Shown here piece after piece: positions 32,101-44,206 of a DNA stretch of 64,000 nucleotides. A model generated the notes under the pieces. The model had not been told where the DNA came from. It searched no databases and saw nothing but the letters and a program-made list of their open reading frames with translations. The number at the start of each line of letters is the position of its first letter. The first letter of the stretch is position 1. The stretch comes from Seminavis robusta (Eukaryota > Bacillariophyta > Bacillariophyceae > Naviculales > Naviculaceae). The stretch covers positions 1-64,000 of the forward strand of contig CAICTM010000202.1 of the NCBI GenBank assembly GCA_903772945.1. Reading direction: 5' to 3'. The translations under genes were made by a program, and so were the position numbers.

Positions 32101-34730
32101 CGTGTAGTAGAGCCCTTGGCCTTGCCCATGTCGCTCCCGAAAATTAATTCGGCGCGATCGATGTCCTCCAGCGTGACGGGACAGTCGCGAATTTGACCAG
32201 TCCTGATCATGTTGCGGTATCCTCCAAAGATGGGCTGGAGGTTGTGGTACAGATTCTTGCGAGAAATGCACCCTTGGCTTGCTTCTTGGTAAAGCTTCGA
32301 GGTTGCCCTCCACCGTCTGGACCAAATGTTGGAACTCCGGTGAAAACTGGTTGAGTTGGGCCATGTGATCCAGCAGGTCTTGCTCAATCAACACGCCATA
32401 CAGACCTTTGGCAGTCCTACCATACCTGGTATGGATCCAGTTGGGCGGTAGTGGTAGATGGCGTCGTCGACTCTTGAGTCCATGAGGACATAGGATCCAT
32501 CCTGTGCCCTGACGCAGTCATCCACAACAAGAGACAAAGCGTTGATATTGGCGATGCCTCCTGGATTGAATAACCATTGCCGTAAGGTGTGTCCCCTTCT
32601 TGGTAAGCTTGGTGCTTCCAACATTGGTGGCCATCTCGATGGTCTGGGAGATAGCCGCTTGCGGACAATCATGTCCTGGTTCATGACAGTTCGGATGGAA
32701 CTGCCACTGTCGAGATACACTGTGTTGGCTCCATCAGGAATGAGGTTCTTGACCGACACTCCTGCAAGATTTGGCTCTGCCACTCCTGTGAGTTCGGCAT
32801 CTGCCACTCCTGGGAACTCAAACGCAACTTGATGGTTCTGTTCTTCGACTGAGAGTGAGTCTTGTCTTGGAAATCTTCATAACAGTTGCCTCGCTGATTC
32901 CCGTTGACGCCGGCTGGGTCCACGGTACAAGCAACGAAATTCATTCTCTGTATCCGAGCTGTAGTCGGAACAGCAGCTCTGATCATCGTCTTGGCCACTC
33001 CGAGGGATGACTCCTTCGAATGGATCTGTGTTGAAGACGGTGTCAGGGTGGGCAGAACGACTGACAATTATATTATGTGTACATTGTACCCTGGAGGATA
33101 AGGTCGGATCGATGCTTACACCGTCAGGACCTTCCTCAGCGAGCTATCATGGCCGTAGCCGGAGTGATAGCTTTCTTCGGATGATGTCTCATCATGCCTC
33201 CACTCTTCTGCATTAAGGGGATGCCTCCAAGAAATCGTAGCGAATGCTCCCCCAGTCAATGGAAGCTTCCGCTCACTGTCGGTGGTTGAATACATCTCTG
33301 CCCATCAAGGGCGGGACTCCATCGACTTGATGGTGCTGAAAATGGAACTGAGTGACCCTGCCGCGCTGGCCTGGAGGCTTTGCTTGACATGGGGAACTGT
33401 TGAAAGTTCGACTGGCTCGTAGGAAGTGGAGGGACTCCACTGAATCACCTCCTGCTCGAGAGTCTCCAGCTTGGGCTGGAGCTGGCGCCGGTCACCACTG
33501 TGGTGGGCACTCCTTGGAGTAGCGCATCTGGTGTTGGTGGTAATGTGGCATGAAGGACTTCTTCATGCCATTGAACTTGTTGATGGCCCATTCAGGCTTG
33601 GGGATCTTCACTTCACCTTGCACTGCGGAAGTTTGTGAACTGGGCTTCCACAACAGTAGCAGGCTTCCCCTGGCTGGGACTTCTGATAGAAGACAGCAGC
33701 TGGGACCCTTCCTTCATCTTCTTGGTATCAAAAGGATGTGGCTTGGGATTGGAATATGGCTTTCGGTCCTTGGCCTTCCTTGGTCCAACCATATCCTTGC
33801 TGGGCTTGAATCTTCATTGGACAGCGTCTCTTAAGATGATCAAGGGTATCAGGAACTGGATGGTACCGTTCATGGCATAGGCTGCCTTAACGGTCTTCTG
33901 GTAATCTCCATTCTTCCCTCTTGTAGTCCATGGTAGGCCACGTTGCCTTCAACCTTGCTTGTCCCGCAAGTAACACTTGTCTTTGGCGTCTTGTCCAGAT
34001 GCGGCCTGGTAGTCGTCTGAGTTCAGAGTTCTACATCATGAACGCCGTGCCGACCAGATCATAGACTTGATCAACGTCGCTTTCGACCTTCCTCAAGTAG
34101 TTGTCAAGTCTGTCATGATATCTTGCTTCGGGAACAGACCACGTTGGATGGTCTTGATGTATTGTAGTAATGGGAACTCTTTGTAGAGCCTTGATCACTA
34201 TCAAACGGATCTCTGGAGCATCACAATGGGTCGAGCTGACTGCATCTCTCATAGTCTGGGAGGCTCTCAACTTGGACTTCATAGCTTCGGTACAGTATGT
34301 CACCTGTATGGTGGTTGCACCAGTCTTGAGAATGTTCTCATAGGATGAGTCGACTTGTCATGGATGACTTTGCCTTGTACTCCCTGAGTTCCAAAGCATC
34401 GTACTCTTGCACTTTGGGATCAGCAAGTGATGCCTGGATGTCGGCTTGTCCGGCTTGGATGGCGCCTGGACTCTTCATGGTCTCAATGGCCAATGAAGCC
34501 AGAAGGCACATCATTCCACTCAGGCTGATCCTTAGGTCCTGGACAATGTGTGTCAGGGTCTCCTCAAAAGGATAATACCTGGTGTCAGCCTGTCCATTCG
34601 GATGGATGGAAGAGGAACTGACGCTTGGAACTCTTGTTCTGGTTCCTGTAGCTGTTGCCTCTTCCTTGATGGCTTCTTCCTGAGGAATTGAATCCCCTAC
34701 CCCCCCTAGAAGGGTATCTTCCTCCGCCAC

Positions 34731-34946
34731 GAGTAATTTGGTTTTAGATTAAGCTGAAAAGCAAAAGTGAGGATTTTCTGGTGGTGCATAGCAATTCTTG
34801 TGATTGAATTGGATATAAGGACCCCCGTAGCACTTTAGACCTAAAACTCCCTTGGTTCCTTGCATGATGAATTTACATGCGAACCGGACTAGATGATTAA
34901 TACACGAGTCAATAGTAAAGAGGTGTCAGGTATGTTTCCTCCAACA
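34731..34946 (-). repeat. LTR of the Copia element (5' side)
   Basis: Partner of the repeat at 28905-29120, next to the Gag region, so the 5' LTR. Flanks of the two repeats do not show a convincing 5-bp duplication. Confidence 0.9.
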
Positions 34947-35235
34947 CCAGTGAGAGAGTTCGATCCGTGTTCCTTGTACTATTTTACTATATAAATCAAT
35001 TCGGCGAGCCGGAACGGCTGTCACAAATGTGAGGCCAAATTTTCCATGTTCTCGAACCCCAAACGGTTTGTTTGGAAGCCACCTTCAACATTGAGACATG
35101 CAGAGTGCAGAGATACCAACTACAGTACAATATGATGAATGGTACCACTAAACGTTCGTCAACAGAAAATGGCATCATTACAACGTTACAGCTAGCAGGT
35201 AGGTCTAGCAAGGTGGTAGCTAGCTTGGTAGCTTG
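34947..35235. other. Junction between Copia LTR and Mutator-like element
   Basis: No gene seen. It includes CTAGCAAGGTGGTAGCTAGC words near 35205 and probably the 3' non-coding end of the Mutator-like element. Terminal inverted repeats of that element could not be located. Confidence 0.4.
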
Positions 35236-37810
35236 CTAGGTAGCATTGGAGAGATCTCCCTCATCCTCACTGCTGTCAATGTCTTCCTCATCAGATGTGT
35301 CATCATCTAGTTGAGCAAGATGCTCTGTTCCAGGCACAACAGTGTCTAATGGCATCTCCTCCAAGAATGCCAAATCCTGGGCTGCATCTTCTTCTAAAGC
35401 TAGCACATCTTGGGCTACAGCATCCTGTTCATCAGTTTCCTGGTTGATTGTAGGCAAAGAAGCAGCAGCACTAGTTGGCCCTTGTGGAGAGGCCTCTGCC
35501 ACAATATCAGCTAGCTTTTTGTCAGTTTGCCTGCAGAAGATTGGTGGAGCTTCGACATCACTCTTGCCAGCTTGTAGACAAGACTTCTTGGCCTTCTTGC
35601 TGACATGACCAGCTTTGCCGCAGAAAGGACAATACTGCTTTGCCTTCTTTGCTTTCTTGCGAACTGGAGGCATCGACCTGAGATCCTCCATTGTGACGTC
35701 CGCCATATTGAGGCCGGTGTGGTAAACGCCCGATGATTTTGCAAACTTGGTCTTGAATTCTTCCGTTGCGTTGACCAGTTTCGCGTTTTTTCTCTTCTTG
35801 CGCCCCTTTTTGTAGTCAGTCGTCTTCTTCCTGGCTTGTCGCTTCTCCCGGTTTCTCTGCACAATGCCCAAGTAGTGAGTCAATTCGTCAGTCATTTCGA
35901 TTCCGAGCTTGAACAGTAGCCGCCGATAGAATTGCTCGTAGCCAATCGAATGGATGCAGACCGCAATCCCGAGACGATTGGCAAGGGAACAAGAGCTCGC
36001 AAAAACCTTGTTCTTTGGAGCAAACCAGGTGGCCAAGCTATTGAATGATTCGTTGGCATTGGTATCCAAGCCGTGCGGCCAATTCCTTCAACCGCTGCAA
36101 CGTAATGTATTTCGAAACAATTGCATCCAGTAGCTGGTAGAGTTCCAAATCCTCCTCCTGCGTTCTGTAGACCTTCTTGCTTTTCTTTTGCTCGTCCTCC
36201 GTCTCTTTTGATCGAGCGCACCAAGCTCCACAGTTTGTGTGGTTGTCAAAGTGGTGATCCAACACCGCCTTGCCGCGGCTTTCGAATTCAGCTTCCTCGA
36301 TCTCTTGGAGCGTACGAATAAAATAGGCAAAGTTTTTGCCAATACGGATAGAATCCATTCGGCACATCCCCTTCTTCTTTTCGACTGTCGACAGATCCAA
36401 GCGGATCAGCTCACCCGTCAACTGTTTGCGGCGGTGGTTCGGATCCGCCACAAATTTTGGCTCTGGGATATCACCCGGTAATTTGCCTTTGTCGGGGCGT
36501 TCCTGGAGCTCACCCTTGTTCTTGCCTTTCGTAATCTTGACCATGGGAAGAACGTCTGTCTGATAGTTGATTTTGTAGTTAGCGTTGCTCCATTGCAAGT
36601 CAGCTCGGATGGATGAGTCGTCGTCGCAGCACAACTGACGCAAGATAACTTTGGACTCTCGAAAAAATCCAACGACAAGCTCCAAAGCCAGAGCGGCCTC
36701 CGTTGACCCAGACGAGTCATTGGGATTGTGGTTCCGGGTGCAAGTGTGCTCCGGAATTGGGGGACGATTGTCAGCATCGGTATCCGCATGCCGTTTTGCC
36801 CAAGCAATGCATCTGCTGCAAACCTTGCTTTTGATGCCAAACGAAATGATCTTTCTCGTAATGGCACCAACAATTACACCATGGCCTGACACGGAATTAC
36901 GCAAGTGACCGGATCCCTTCTGTTGCCACGCCATATCGTAAGCCCCGTCGACAAACGACATCTTCTCCTTCAGTAACGTGCCATTGGGATCGTTAACCGC
37001 TGCCATCCAATCTAGAAAAGCTTGCTCGTTGTCTGTCAATTTCCGCACCTCCTCATCTAGATTTTCATGGATGACTTCTTCCATCAACTCCCGAATGGAT
37101 GGTGCGATTCGTTCTTCAATAATTCCGAATGAACGAGTCTGCATTGTAGTGTTGTTTGGTAATCCCAAAAGTCCGAGGATTCTTGCACATTTGGTTCCAC
37201 CGCCACCATTCGCCATTGTTCCCAATATTAACATCACATTCACGGCATGATCGGTACTCCTTTCAACTTTGTCATAGCCAGTGGCATTTGCATGCATTGT
37301 TGTTTGGGTGGGCTTTTTGCTTTTATAAACATAGTCGCAATCATCATTCGTACATTCCAGTTGGAATGACGAAGCAACACAGCAATTGCGGATGTTGAAT
37401 TGGAGGGAGCCATAACAGCCATCGTTTGGACACGACATCTCGCGGAAACAATCGTCCAATTGTTCTATTTCAAAGATGGCTCGTCGATGCGGCTTGGTGT
37501 TGAATGCGGGCTTCTTTTCTCCCTCATTTTCCTCCTCTGTTGTGGCTTCTTCTTCTTCCGCTGCTTCCTCTTCAAACTCTGGTGCCATCGGGTTGTCTTC
37601 GTCGTCACTTGGTTCTTCACCATACAAAGTCCTTGCATAATTCGGTCTTCCTGCGCCATTGTGCCTTGTCCTAGAAACTACACTGCCATTTCCAGGAAGA
37701 TTCTTCCAGTCTCCATCCTTAGAAGCTAGCTTGGCTGATTCATTAGAGGCATTGGCTCTCCAATATCTTCCTCCTGTGTTGGGCGTAACAAGGCGTCGAG
37801 GAGGTGACAT
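35236..37810 (-). pseudogene. Mutator-like (PF20700-type) transposase, split by one frameshift
   Basis: Two overlapping frames on the minus strand, 37810-36038 (590 codons) and 36069-35236 (277 codons), form one protein of about 850-860 residues. The first has an acidic N-terminal region, a Cys pair domain (CPNDGCYGSLQF, CTNDDCDY), then the DDE core: VDGAYDMAWQQKG (first Asp), the CSRC...HTC...SSGSTEA zinc-like segment typical of this family, and LCCDDDSSIRAD (second Asp). The second frame opens with NWPHGLDTNANESFNS, which supplies the expected Glu, then APKNK, a CPFCGKAGH zinc knuckle and an acidic tail. The shift lies just upstream of 36070 and separates the catalytic Glu from the two Asp residues, so this copy is probably inactive unless it is a sequencing slip. 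Terminal repeats not found. Confidence 0.8.
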
Positions 37811-38767
37811 TGCGTTCTAAAGTTGCACGACGTTTGAGGGCATTCATCAAATGATATGTTCACGGGTGATAGAACATTCCAGCATATTGAAATTTGGCGC
37901 TTATACGATGGCTCGACGGGCGTGGCATGGATGAAAGACTTATAGCTGAGATGCGCGAAGATCCGTTCAACAGACACCGAAGCTCGAATTTTGGCTCGAA
38001 CTGGGGTGACACCCAAATTCGAGAACTGAGAACGCTATCCGGTGAGAGTACCATCAATCGAAATTCCAAATTCCGTTACATATGCGAAAGATTGTATGTT
38101 TATGTACGTCATTACTATTACAGCCTACCGCTGCCTTATTACGATTGGGCGTCCACCTTAAATGTTGAACGCCTTGAAGCCTTCAGCTGTCGTCGGGTTT
38201 TGGCTATACCTAGGGGGACATGCGTGGCTTTCAGATTGAGGACGCTATGCAGATTGTCTAATCCTTGACACATTCCAGACTTGAAATGTTGCAAAGGGGA
38301 AGCAGCAAGTAAGACCATCCTTTGTGCCTACATGTAGTCTGCCTACAATTGGAGTTCGACACTGTACCGTACCTTGAGTGGAGTCAGTGCTATGAGTAAC
38401 AAGGCAACCAACCAAGAGATGCCTTTAGAAGCAGTGCCACCGGCACGAATTTTTAGGGGGGGTTAGGCATTTAGTCGGGGGGCGGGAAAGAAAAAGAGAA
38501 GAGAAGGGGTTGGATTCCCAGTTCCATGACCGGTATGTCACACTCCGATGACATGTCAGTTGACATAGATATACAAAATTGGGGATCAGGCAGTCATTAA
38601 TCATTTCGTTAACTCTGTGATGGTCACTTCCCCTTGATAAGGTTGTCGGGCTCGACCAACGGACACCAAAAAGACATGAAAAAGACACCCGCACCTCACA
38701 GAGCCTCATAAATAGATTCAAATCGGACTCCTTCTAATCTGGTCTAGTTTTTGTTACTTTTCTCCTA
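37811..38767. other. Spacer between two transposase genes
   Basis: No gene seen. It contains a hairpin around 37982-38025 (CTCGAATTT ... AAATTCGAG), a GGGGGG-rich stretch at 38453-38485 and GTACCGTACC near 38365. Probably transposon ends and leader sequence. Confidence 0.4.
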
Positions 38768-41700
38768 CTATAAAAAAAACCGACAATGAGGATCGTGTGG
38801 TGGCCGTCCTCTCCTGCGCGGACTATTCCTCCAAGCTCTATTCCTTTCACAACAAAACCCTCTCTGTGCTGGTGTCATGGCAAGGTAAGGAGAGACTTGC
38901 ATGTACATTAGTTGTTGTTGCCGCTGCCAATTCTGCTGCCATTGGTGGAAAAGCTGTTGTTGCTGCAGCAATTGTTGCTGCGTCGGTGCTGGTGCGATTG
39001 CTTGCTGATGGTGGCCCTGCTCGTGAGGAACCGTCGCTGTTTGTTGCGTAACAACATGATTGTCGTTTATTGTTGGCGATGGAGATGCCGGCTCATCTGT
39101 TGTCTCATTTAGGGTATCGCTGGTATCACCATTTTGAATTTGAATTGTCGGTTGGTGCACCTCGCAAATTGAGCAACAGCAACGCTCATCTGCATTGTAC
39201 GATGGTGACTTGTCATTCTGCCACTGTAAGTACTCCAAAAAGAATCGCTCGCCTGTATCATCGCAAACTGTCTCCACATTCAAAAATGGCAGTTTGCTTG
39301 CACCAGCGTCTGTTGCCAATTGATTACATGTAACCCAAGCAAGCTCCAAATGATTAAAAAATGGGACAATGGTCTCCCATGATGTCGCCATCTTTTTTCG
39401 CTTATTAACACTGGCATCGTTGACAGGAGTTCTGGCAATGCGCAACTTGTGTCTCACTGAAACATTGAACCGAGCTGTTCCTGTCAGATTAAGGTTGTCG
39501 GCAAGAGTGTTTCTCATTCCACAATTGGCAAAGTGCGCAAGCATCAAGTGAAATGACTCGAGGCAAGACTCTCCCCTTCTTGACAAGTATTCTTTGAGTC
39601 CATGAGTTGAGTTGGGGTTTGGCTGAATGGATTCATACATTTCTTCCAAAGGTAACGGATCCTGTAAATGTTCAGCTTTTTCCTTGCAATTTGTCCAAGC
39701 AACCTTTGTCTCACTTGTAAACAACGACTGCTGAGTTCTTGGATCGTAAGATCCTCCTGCCGGAACCGAATCAGGACCGCTTGTGGAGCACTTGAACCGA
39801 TGAAACCACTCTTCCAGATTGGATTTGAGTGACAACGGAGGCAGGATTTCTTTGCGGAAGTACTAGTTTAAGGGTGGTCCTGAGCCATGAAAAAAATACA
39901 TCCATTTCGCTATAGTAAAACAGTACACAGTTCCTTTTCTGGCTGTAAAATAGTCCACAACTTCTGTTAACTCCAATAAGAATGGATCAACACTAGTGCA
40001 ATTAACTCCAAGTTTAATGTGCTTTATTGTTTGTATTTGCTGTGACAGCTCAAACATAAGAGACAAGCATATACTTTAATAAAAGAGGTTGATTTCGGTC
40101 ACATTTTGGCCTTCTTGGATGTTCTCATTCGACTATAGTGTTAAGTCTATTGAGTACCGTTTACACTTGTAAATCCAAAGTGGGTATTGAGCCATTCGCT
40201 GCGTAGGATTTTGTACCAGGGCTACTGGTAAAGCTCAAAACCACTGCTAAACTAGTACTTGTTGTATCGTTGACGAAATGTATGGGTTGCTTTCATCTCC
40301 TTTATGTCCTCATCAGTGTATTTTGTCCCAGTGTTTGACAGGTTACCTTCCTTCAACGCTGCGAGTAGTGACTCGTAATCATCCTTGTTGTAAGAGTAGA
40401 CAGCAGCAAGAAGCTGGTTCACTGCACGAAAGTAATCCACGTGTTTCTTCCTCATTGTCTTGATGATGCACTGCAAGAAATGAAAGAGACCAAGTCGACC
40501 CTTGACTCTTTCTCCAAGCAAAAGCGACCAATACTGACTCTTACAGGGCCATGTATCACTGTACATGACACGGGGGTTGAAGTTGCTTCTTCGAGATAGC
40601 TGTGTTGCTGCATGGGAAAAGTGAATAGTTTTGGTGGAAGGAACCAGCACGGCACAAGCAATTTCTCCGCTTCCAGTGGAAACTGTCCACATCGCATGGG
40701 CTCCAAGCTTCTTTTTGTGGAAGTAATTCTTGGTGACCTCATGAGTGTGGTCTTGAGCAAAGATGGCATTGCAACCAACACCTTGGATCTCCCGGGTGTG
40801 TCTGTCATGATCACTGATACCCCACGGGTTATTGCAACTGGAGGAAGCTTCATCGTACACGTCTCTGATGGTGTCACCGAGTGGAGGAAAACACCGAATG
40901 AATTCTGTATTCGATGGATCATTAACCGGTTCATTGACTGGCTCTTTGGTGGCAATAAGAAAAGAATAATAGCTAGAAACCCGTTCCATGTATGCCCTAT
41001 TCACAGCTTGATAGAGAAGTCGACTGCAGTGTTCTCCATTGCCATAGGTAGGCAGAAGCAAATCGAAAACATCCGTAGCACCCCTCGCCAGATGACAATT
41101 CCTATTTGAAAGGGCATATTTGGGTTCAACTGGATAACAGGACGCCGCAAACGCGGGTAAACTGCAAAGAATGAGACCATCATTCGCATTGTACCGAGCT
41201 CCGCAGGTTGCTTCATTGTTGCATTTCAATGACATGACCATACACCATAGTGGTGGCCCCTCAATGCCGAAGATAGGAAATAGGATTTATTCTTTGAGAA
41301 ATTCGTTCGGTCATTTTTGAGGCACCCACGACCACATGAAGGGCATGTGATCTCCAGACCAAACATCTTTTTCCAGTCAACAAGTAGTAGTTTCTGACCA
41401 GTGATGCTGTGATAATGCGCATTGACACATTCATTCTTGGCTGGTGGCACGGTAATTGTCAAACCTCGAAAGTGAGATTCAATGAGTGCTCCACCCTTTG
41501 GCCTGATGATCGAATCGACGACTGCCCCAGCAAATGCAAGCATTGCTAGTGGGGCTTTGTTGTTGGCATGTTCATCGCAGAATTCTTTGTTGTTAAGCTT
41601 CTCTACAACCAACTGGCATAAATCCAGAGGCTTGTCGCTGATTGTGGGGGCTTGCATGTCAATATTGGAAGTTTTTTTTTTGGGTCTTCTTTGTTCGACT

Positions 41701-42165
41701 TCTGGGGTTAAAGAACGCACCACCTCCATTCAAATGTGCTGCGCTAAATCCAGCAGGAGCGGAGAAGTGCCTCCTCAACCTCTTCTCTTCCGTCAATGTT
41801 TCCAATGCAGAACCAGTGAAGCCCTTGGTTTGTTTGTTGTTGGCACAAAGAGCGTGGTGTCCTCGGTGGGGCTCTCTTAAGCCGTAAGCCCTGGCTTTAC
41901 AGATAACACAGTCTCGCAATGAATCAAAAGCGATTTCGCCCGTCAGGGTTAATTGATCTCCCTTCCTTCGTTTGTTGCCGTGATTCTGTTGTTGTAGTGA
42001 GTGCGTTCTTTTCTCTTGCGAAACTCTCCTTTGGCTTTGCTGGCCCATGTTATCAACAATTGTTGCTCTTCCATTTTGCTGCTGCTGCGGCTGCTGCTGC
42101 TGCGGCTGCTGCCGCTGCCGAGCATAAGGGTTGACTATTGCTCTGCTATTATTGCTCTCCGCCAT
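38768..42165 (-). pseudogene. DDE-type transposase of an unnamed DNA transposon, interrupted
   Basis: Four frames in the same order make one protein of about 1,000 residues: 42165-41659 (Gln-rich start, zinc-like CVICKARAYGLREPHRGHHALC), 41729-41226 (CPSCGRGC), 41241-40252, and about 39860-38768. The core has FAQDHTHEVTKNY (candidate first Asp), VMYSDTWPCKSQYW (second Asp) and GESCLESFHLMLAHFANCG (candidate Glu). Breaks: a frame change in an A10 run near 41675; one near 41235, consistent with a single lost base after GVWSC; and the 392-bp MITE at 39863-40254. Reading across the MITE and counting its duplicated flank once gives NKYFRKEILPP in one frame, so the insertion is later than the gene. 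The core is followed by a Gln-rich C-terminal segment. I cannot place it in a named superfamily. Confidence 0.7.
39863..40254. mobile_element. MITE inserted in the DDE transposase gene
   Basis: 392 bp with terminal inverted repeats CTAGTTTAAGGGTGGTCCTG and, inverted at the other end, CTAGTTTAGCAGTGGTTTTG; the match extends to TGAGC (about 26 bp). It is flanked by TA (or the palindrome GTAC, since the exact edge is ambiguous), which suits a Tc1/mariner-type or similar element. The interior is AT-rich and non-coding. Empty-site logic is strong because the host frame is continuous once the element is removed. Confidence 0.85.
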
Positions 42166-42946
42166 CTTGCTATTGCTATGACCCAGACCTTCTTAACATC
42201 ATTGACGACGGAATCCGTCGATCCACCTCCGATGGAATGTAAGCGAAAGATTCGCGCCATTTGGCTTGGCGGGGTGCAATGCTGACATCAGTATTGGAGT
42301 CTTATCGTTAAATGAAATGGTGTCTTTTGGAGTACCGTGGTACCCATTAACCAATCATATTACTGCCTACTTTCCGATTTTACCCGGCACCTTTGGGGTG
42401 ACAAAGATCAAGGGCTTAGGTCCTGCCTTCCACGGTCACCCCCCACGCTCTCATGGCTGCTCGTTGAATTCCCAAAATACTAGAGGTCAGCAAACAACGA
42501 CGAAGGACTGCAAAATGATGTTTTCCAGTTAGACAAGAAAGCAACTACTCCTAGCCAGAATTGCCGTACGGACGGTACATGGAAGACTTCCTTAAAAGTT
42601 GCAGCACCTTTCTTGGTTGCATGTTCTCTTCATTATTTGCATTGTATCTGTTTCAAGCTGCTACGGTAGGATTGACGATCTGCTGGACTCGACGGAGGCC
42701 TGAAGTTTTCTTTTTGCATCCCGCAATGCTCTACAGTACGTTTACTAGTCTAGCTAGCTAGTTGTGAACAAACATCGTCTGAAGAAGAGATCTGTCCTTG
42801 ATTTGGTGGAAAAGTCATTCCTTGAAACCACAACTATGTTATAACTCTGCCGCAGTCGAGCCACACCGTACCGTACTGGTATCGTATCAAGTCATGCATT
42901 TGTTAAGAACTACCAGGTACCACTAATCACCAACTACAGCACTTTT
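42166..42946. other. Spacer between DDE element and MYND gene
   Basis: No supported gene. A small hairpin GACGGAATCCGTC lies near 42209, TAGTCTAGCTAGCTAGTTG near 42747 and ACCGTACCGTACTGGTATCG near 42870. A 66-codon plus-strand frame (42561-42761) has a hydrophobic stretch but nothing else in its favour. Confidence 0.4.
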
Positions 42947-43828
42947 TTAGATCCACGGCACAAAGGAAAGAGGGCGCTTTCGTTGGACGAAATGATCCGT
43001 GTGTCGACAGCACTGTTTCTTGTGACTCTTTTTCCAATCTTGCAACTGGCATTCATAGGAACAGTATGCCACTTTGAGACAGTTGGAACATTCTTCAAAT
43101 TCTCCTCTCGTCGATTCCAAGCGATCACATCCATGACATTTTCCTAATTCGACATGATAGGCGGAAGATGGCCGGTTGTGCTGCAAGAGTGCCTGCCAGA
43201 GTGTTTCATCGTGTACACTTTGAATATCGAGATTGGTCAATTGTTCGTAGGACGGCCCCACAATGGAGAATAGCACTACAAGCCATTTTTGCTGTTCAAA
43301 AGCAAACTGTTGTTCCAATTCATAATGACACGCTTCTCGCAAGGCTTCCAACGCCGTTGTTTGAACTCCTCCTGGCTGGGAGTGAATGTCAATGCGTACA
43401 TCGTTCACCTTGTACGTCAATGCCTTGCAGCGTTGGATCTGTTTGGTGGGTCGTCGTCGGTGGTTGTTGCTGTATCGTCGCAGTTTGGACGACAGTAATG
43501 CGCGTTGTTGGTATACCTTGAGGACCGTGCCATCGAGTAAGTCCAATACTTGCCGGCACGGTTCGTTCTTGCCTTTGATACGTAGAATGTGGGCCAATAT
43601 ACAGAGTATGACGGAGCATTTTTCGGCATAGAGATCGTTCATTTGAAAGAGGACGTGCACGTACACCGACGCATGCCGACGAATGTCTCGAAAGAGGAGA
43701 GTGTAGAGTTCCTCGCAATCCATATCTTCGTGACAATGCTTGGTCCTTCGACGAACGTACTCGGTATGGACCTCATTGAAAAGATGAAGGTGTGGAGCCA
43801 CTAGCAACAAGTCTTCGGTGGCGGACAT
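42947..43828 (-). CDS. MYND zinc-finger protein (293 aa)
   Basis: ATG at 43828, single exon. The first 225 residues are helical and unrecognised (LHLFNEVHTEYVRRR, LFRDIRRHASVYVHVLFQ). Residues 231-272 form a complete MYND finger: CHGC, then CSNC, YCSYECQLQDWKKSH and KKQC give the C-x2-C, C-x2-C, C-x3-C and H-x3-C ligands. MYND fingers bind Pro-rich peptides in partner proteins. No SET or other catalytic domain is present, so an adaptor role is likely but the partner is unknown. It is divergently transcribed from the AlgH-type gene with only 378 bp between the start codons, so the two may share a promoter region. Confidence 0.85.
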   Translation of the reverse strand: MSATEDLLLVAPHLHLFNEVHTEYVRRRTKHCHEDMDCEELYTLLFRDIRRHASVYVHVLFQMNDLYAEKCSVILCILAHILRIKGKNEPCRQVLDLLDGTVLKVYQQRALLSSKLRRYSNNHRRRPTKQIQRCKALTYKVNDVRIDIHSQPGGVQTTALEALREACHYELEQQFAFEQQKWLVVLFSIVGPSYEQLTNLDIQSVHDETLWQALLQHNRPSSAYHVELGKCHGCDRLESTRGEFEECSNCLKVAYCSYECQLQDWKKSHKKQCCRHTDHFVQRKRPLSFVPWI

Positions 43829-44206
43829 GATGCACTTGTCAAAAGAAATGAGAAAGGTGGAGAAAGCTAGATAGAAGGGGGTCCATCAACAGTCGGTCTT
43901 GCGACGACGGAGGTCGGAGGTTCATTGGCATGGTCCTTCCACTCCTTCGAGCCAGCCGTTCCGTCAGCAAATTCGATGAAATCGATCGATTCGATTCTAT
44001 TCGAAGCATTCAATTTTCAATTCGATGTCCAGACCTTCGATGCAGATGCTGGATCCATCTGCCTGCATGGCCACACCCGGATCTTTGGAAAGGCAAAGAA
44101 GAGAAGCAACCCATCACAAAAGAAACTAGAGAGAGCCATTCATTCTGGTGGCTTGAACGTTGAATGATCTGAGGTCTGAGGCATCAAAGCAACTATTTCT
44201 TCCAAG
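43829..44206. promoter_or_regulatory. Divergent promoter region, MYND gene / AlgH gene
   Basis: 378 bp between the start codons of two head-to-head genes. It contains TTCGATG/ATCGATTCGATTC repeats at 43970-44040. No TATA box recognised. Assigned by position only. Confidence 0.5.

Larger units (their letters stand above)
28905..34946 (-). mobile_element. Ty1/Copia LTR retrotransposon (diatom CoDi-like), degraded
   Basis: Two direct terminal repeats of about 216 bp flank a 5.6-kb interior on the minus strand. In the element's direction the parts are Gag (about 34730-34030), protease with an LDSGSS motif (about 32810-32390), integrase region (about 32390-31400), Copia reverse transcriptase (about 30750-30370, with DVMSLDVPNAFIQT) and RNase H (about 29480-29290, with LMQDNKS). 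This Gag-PR-IN-RT-RH order defines Ty1/Copia. The coding interior is broken into roughly ten or more pieces, whereas the terminal repeats are about 99% identical, implying a young insertion. No target-site duplication is evident. Confidence 0.9.

Noticed and set aside
38797-39333. Plus-strand frames opposite the DDE transposase C-terminal part
   Set aside because: They arise from the complement of CAG/CAA repeats; the minus-strand frame carries conserved motifs.
42561-42761. Small membrane protein of 66 residues
   Set aside because: Only a hydrophobic run in a spacer between a transposon and a gene; no other support.
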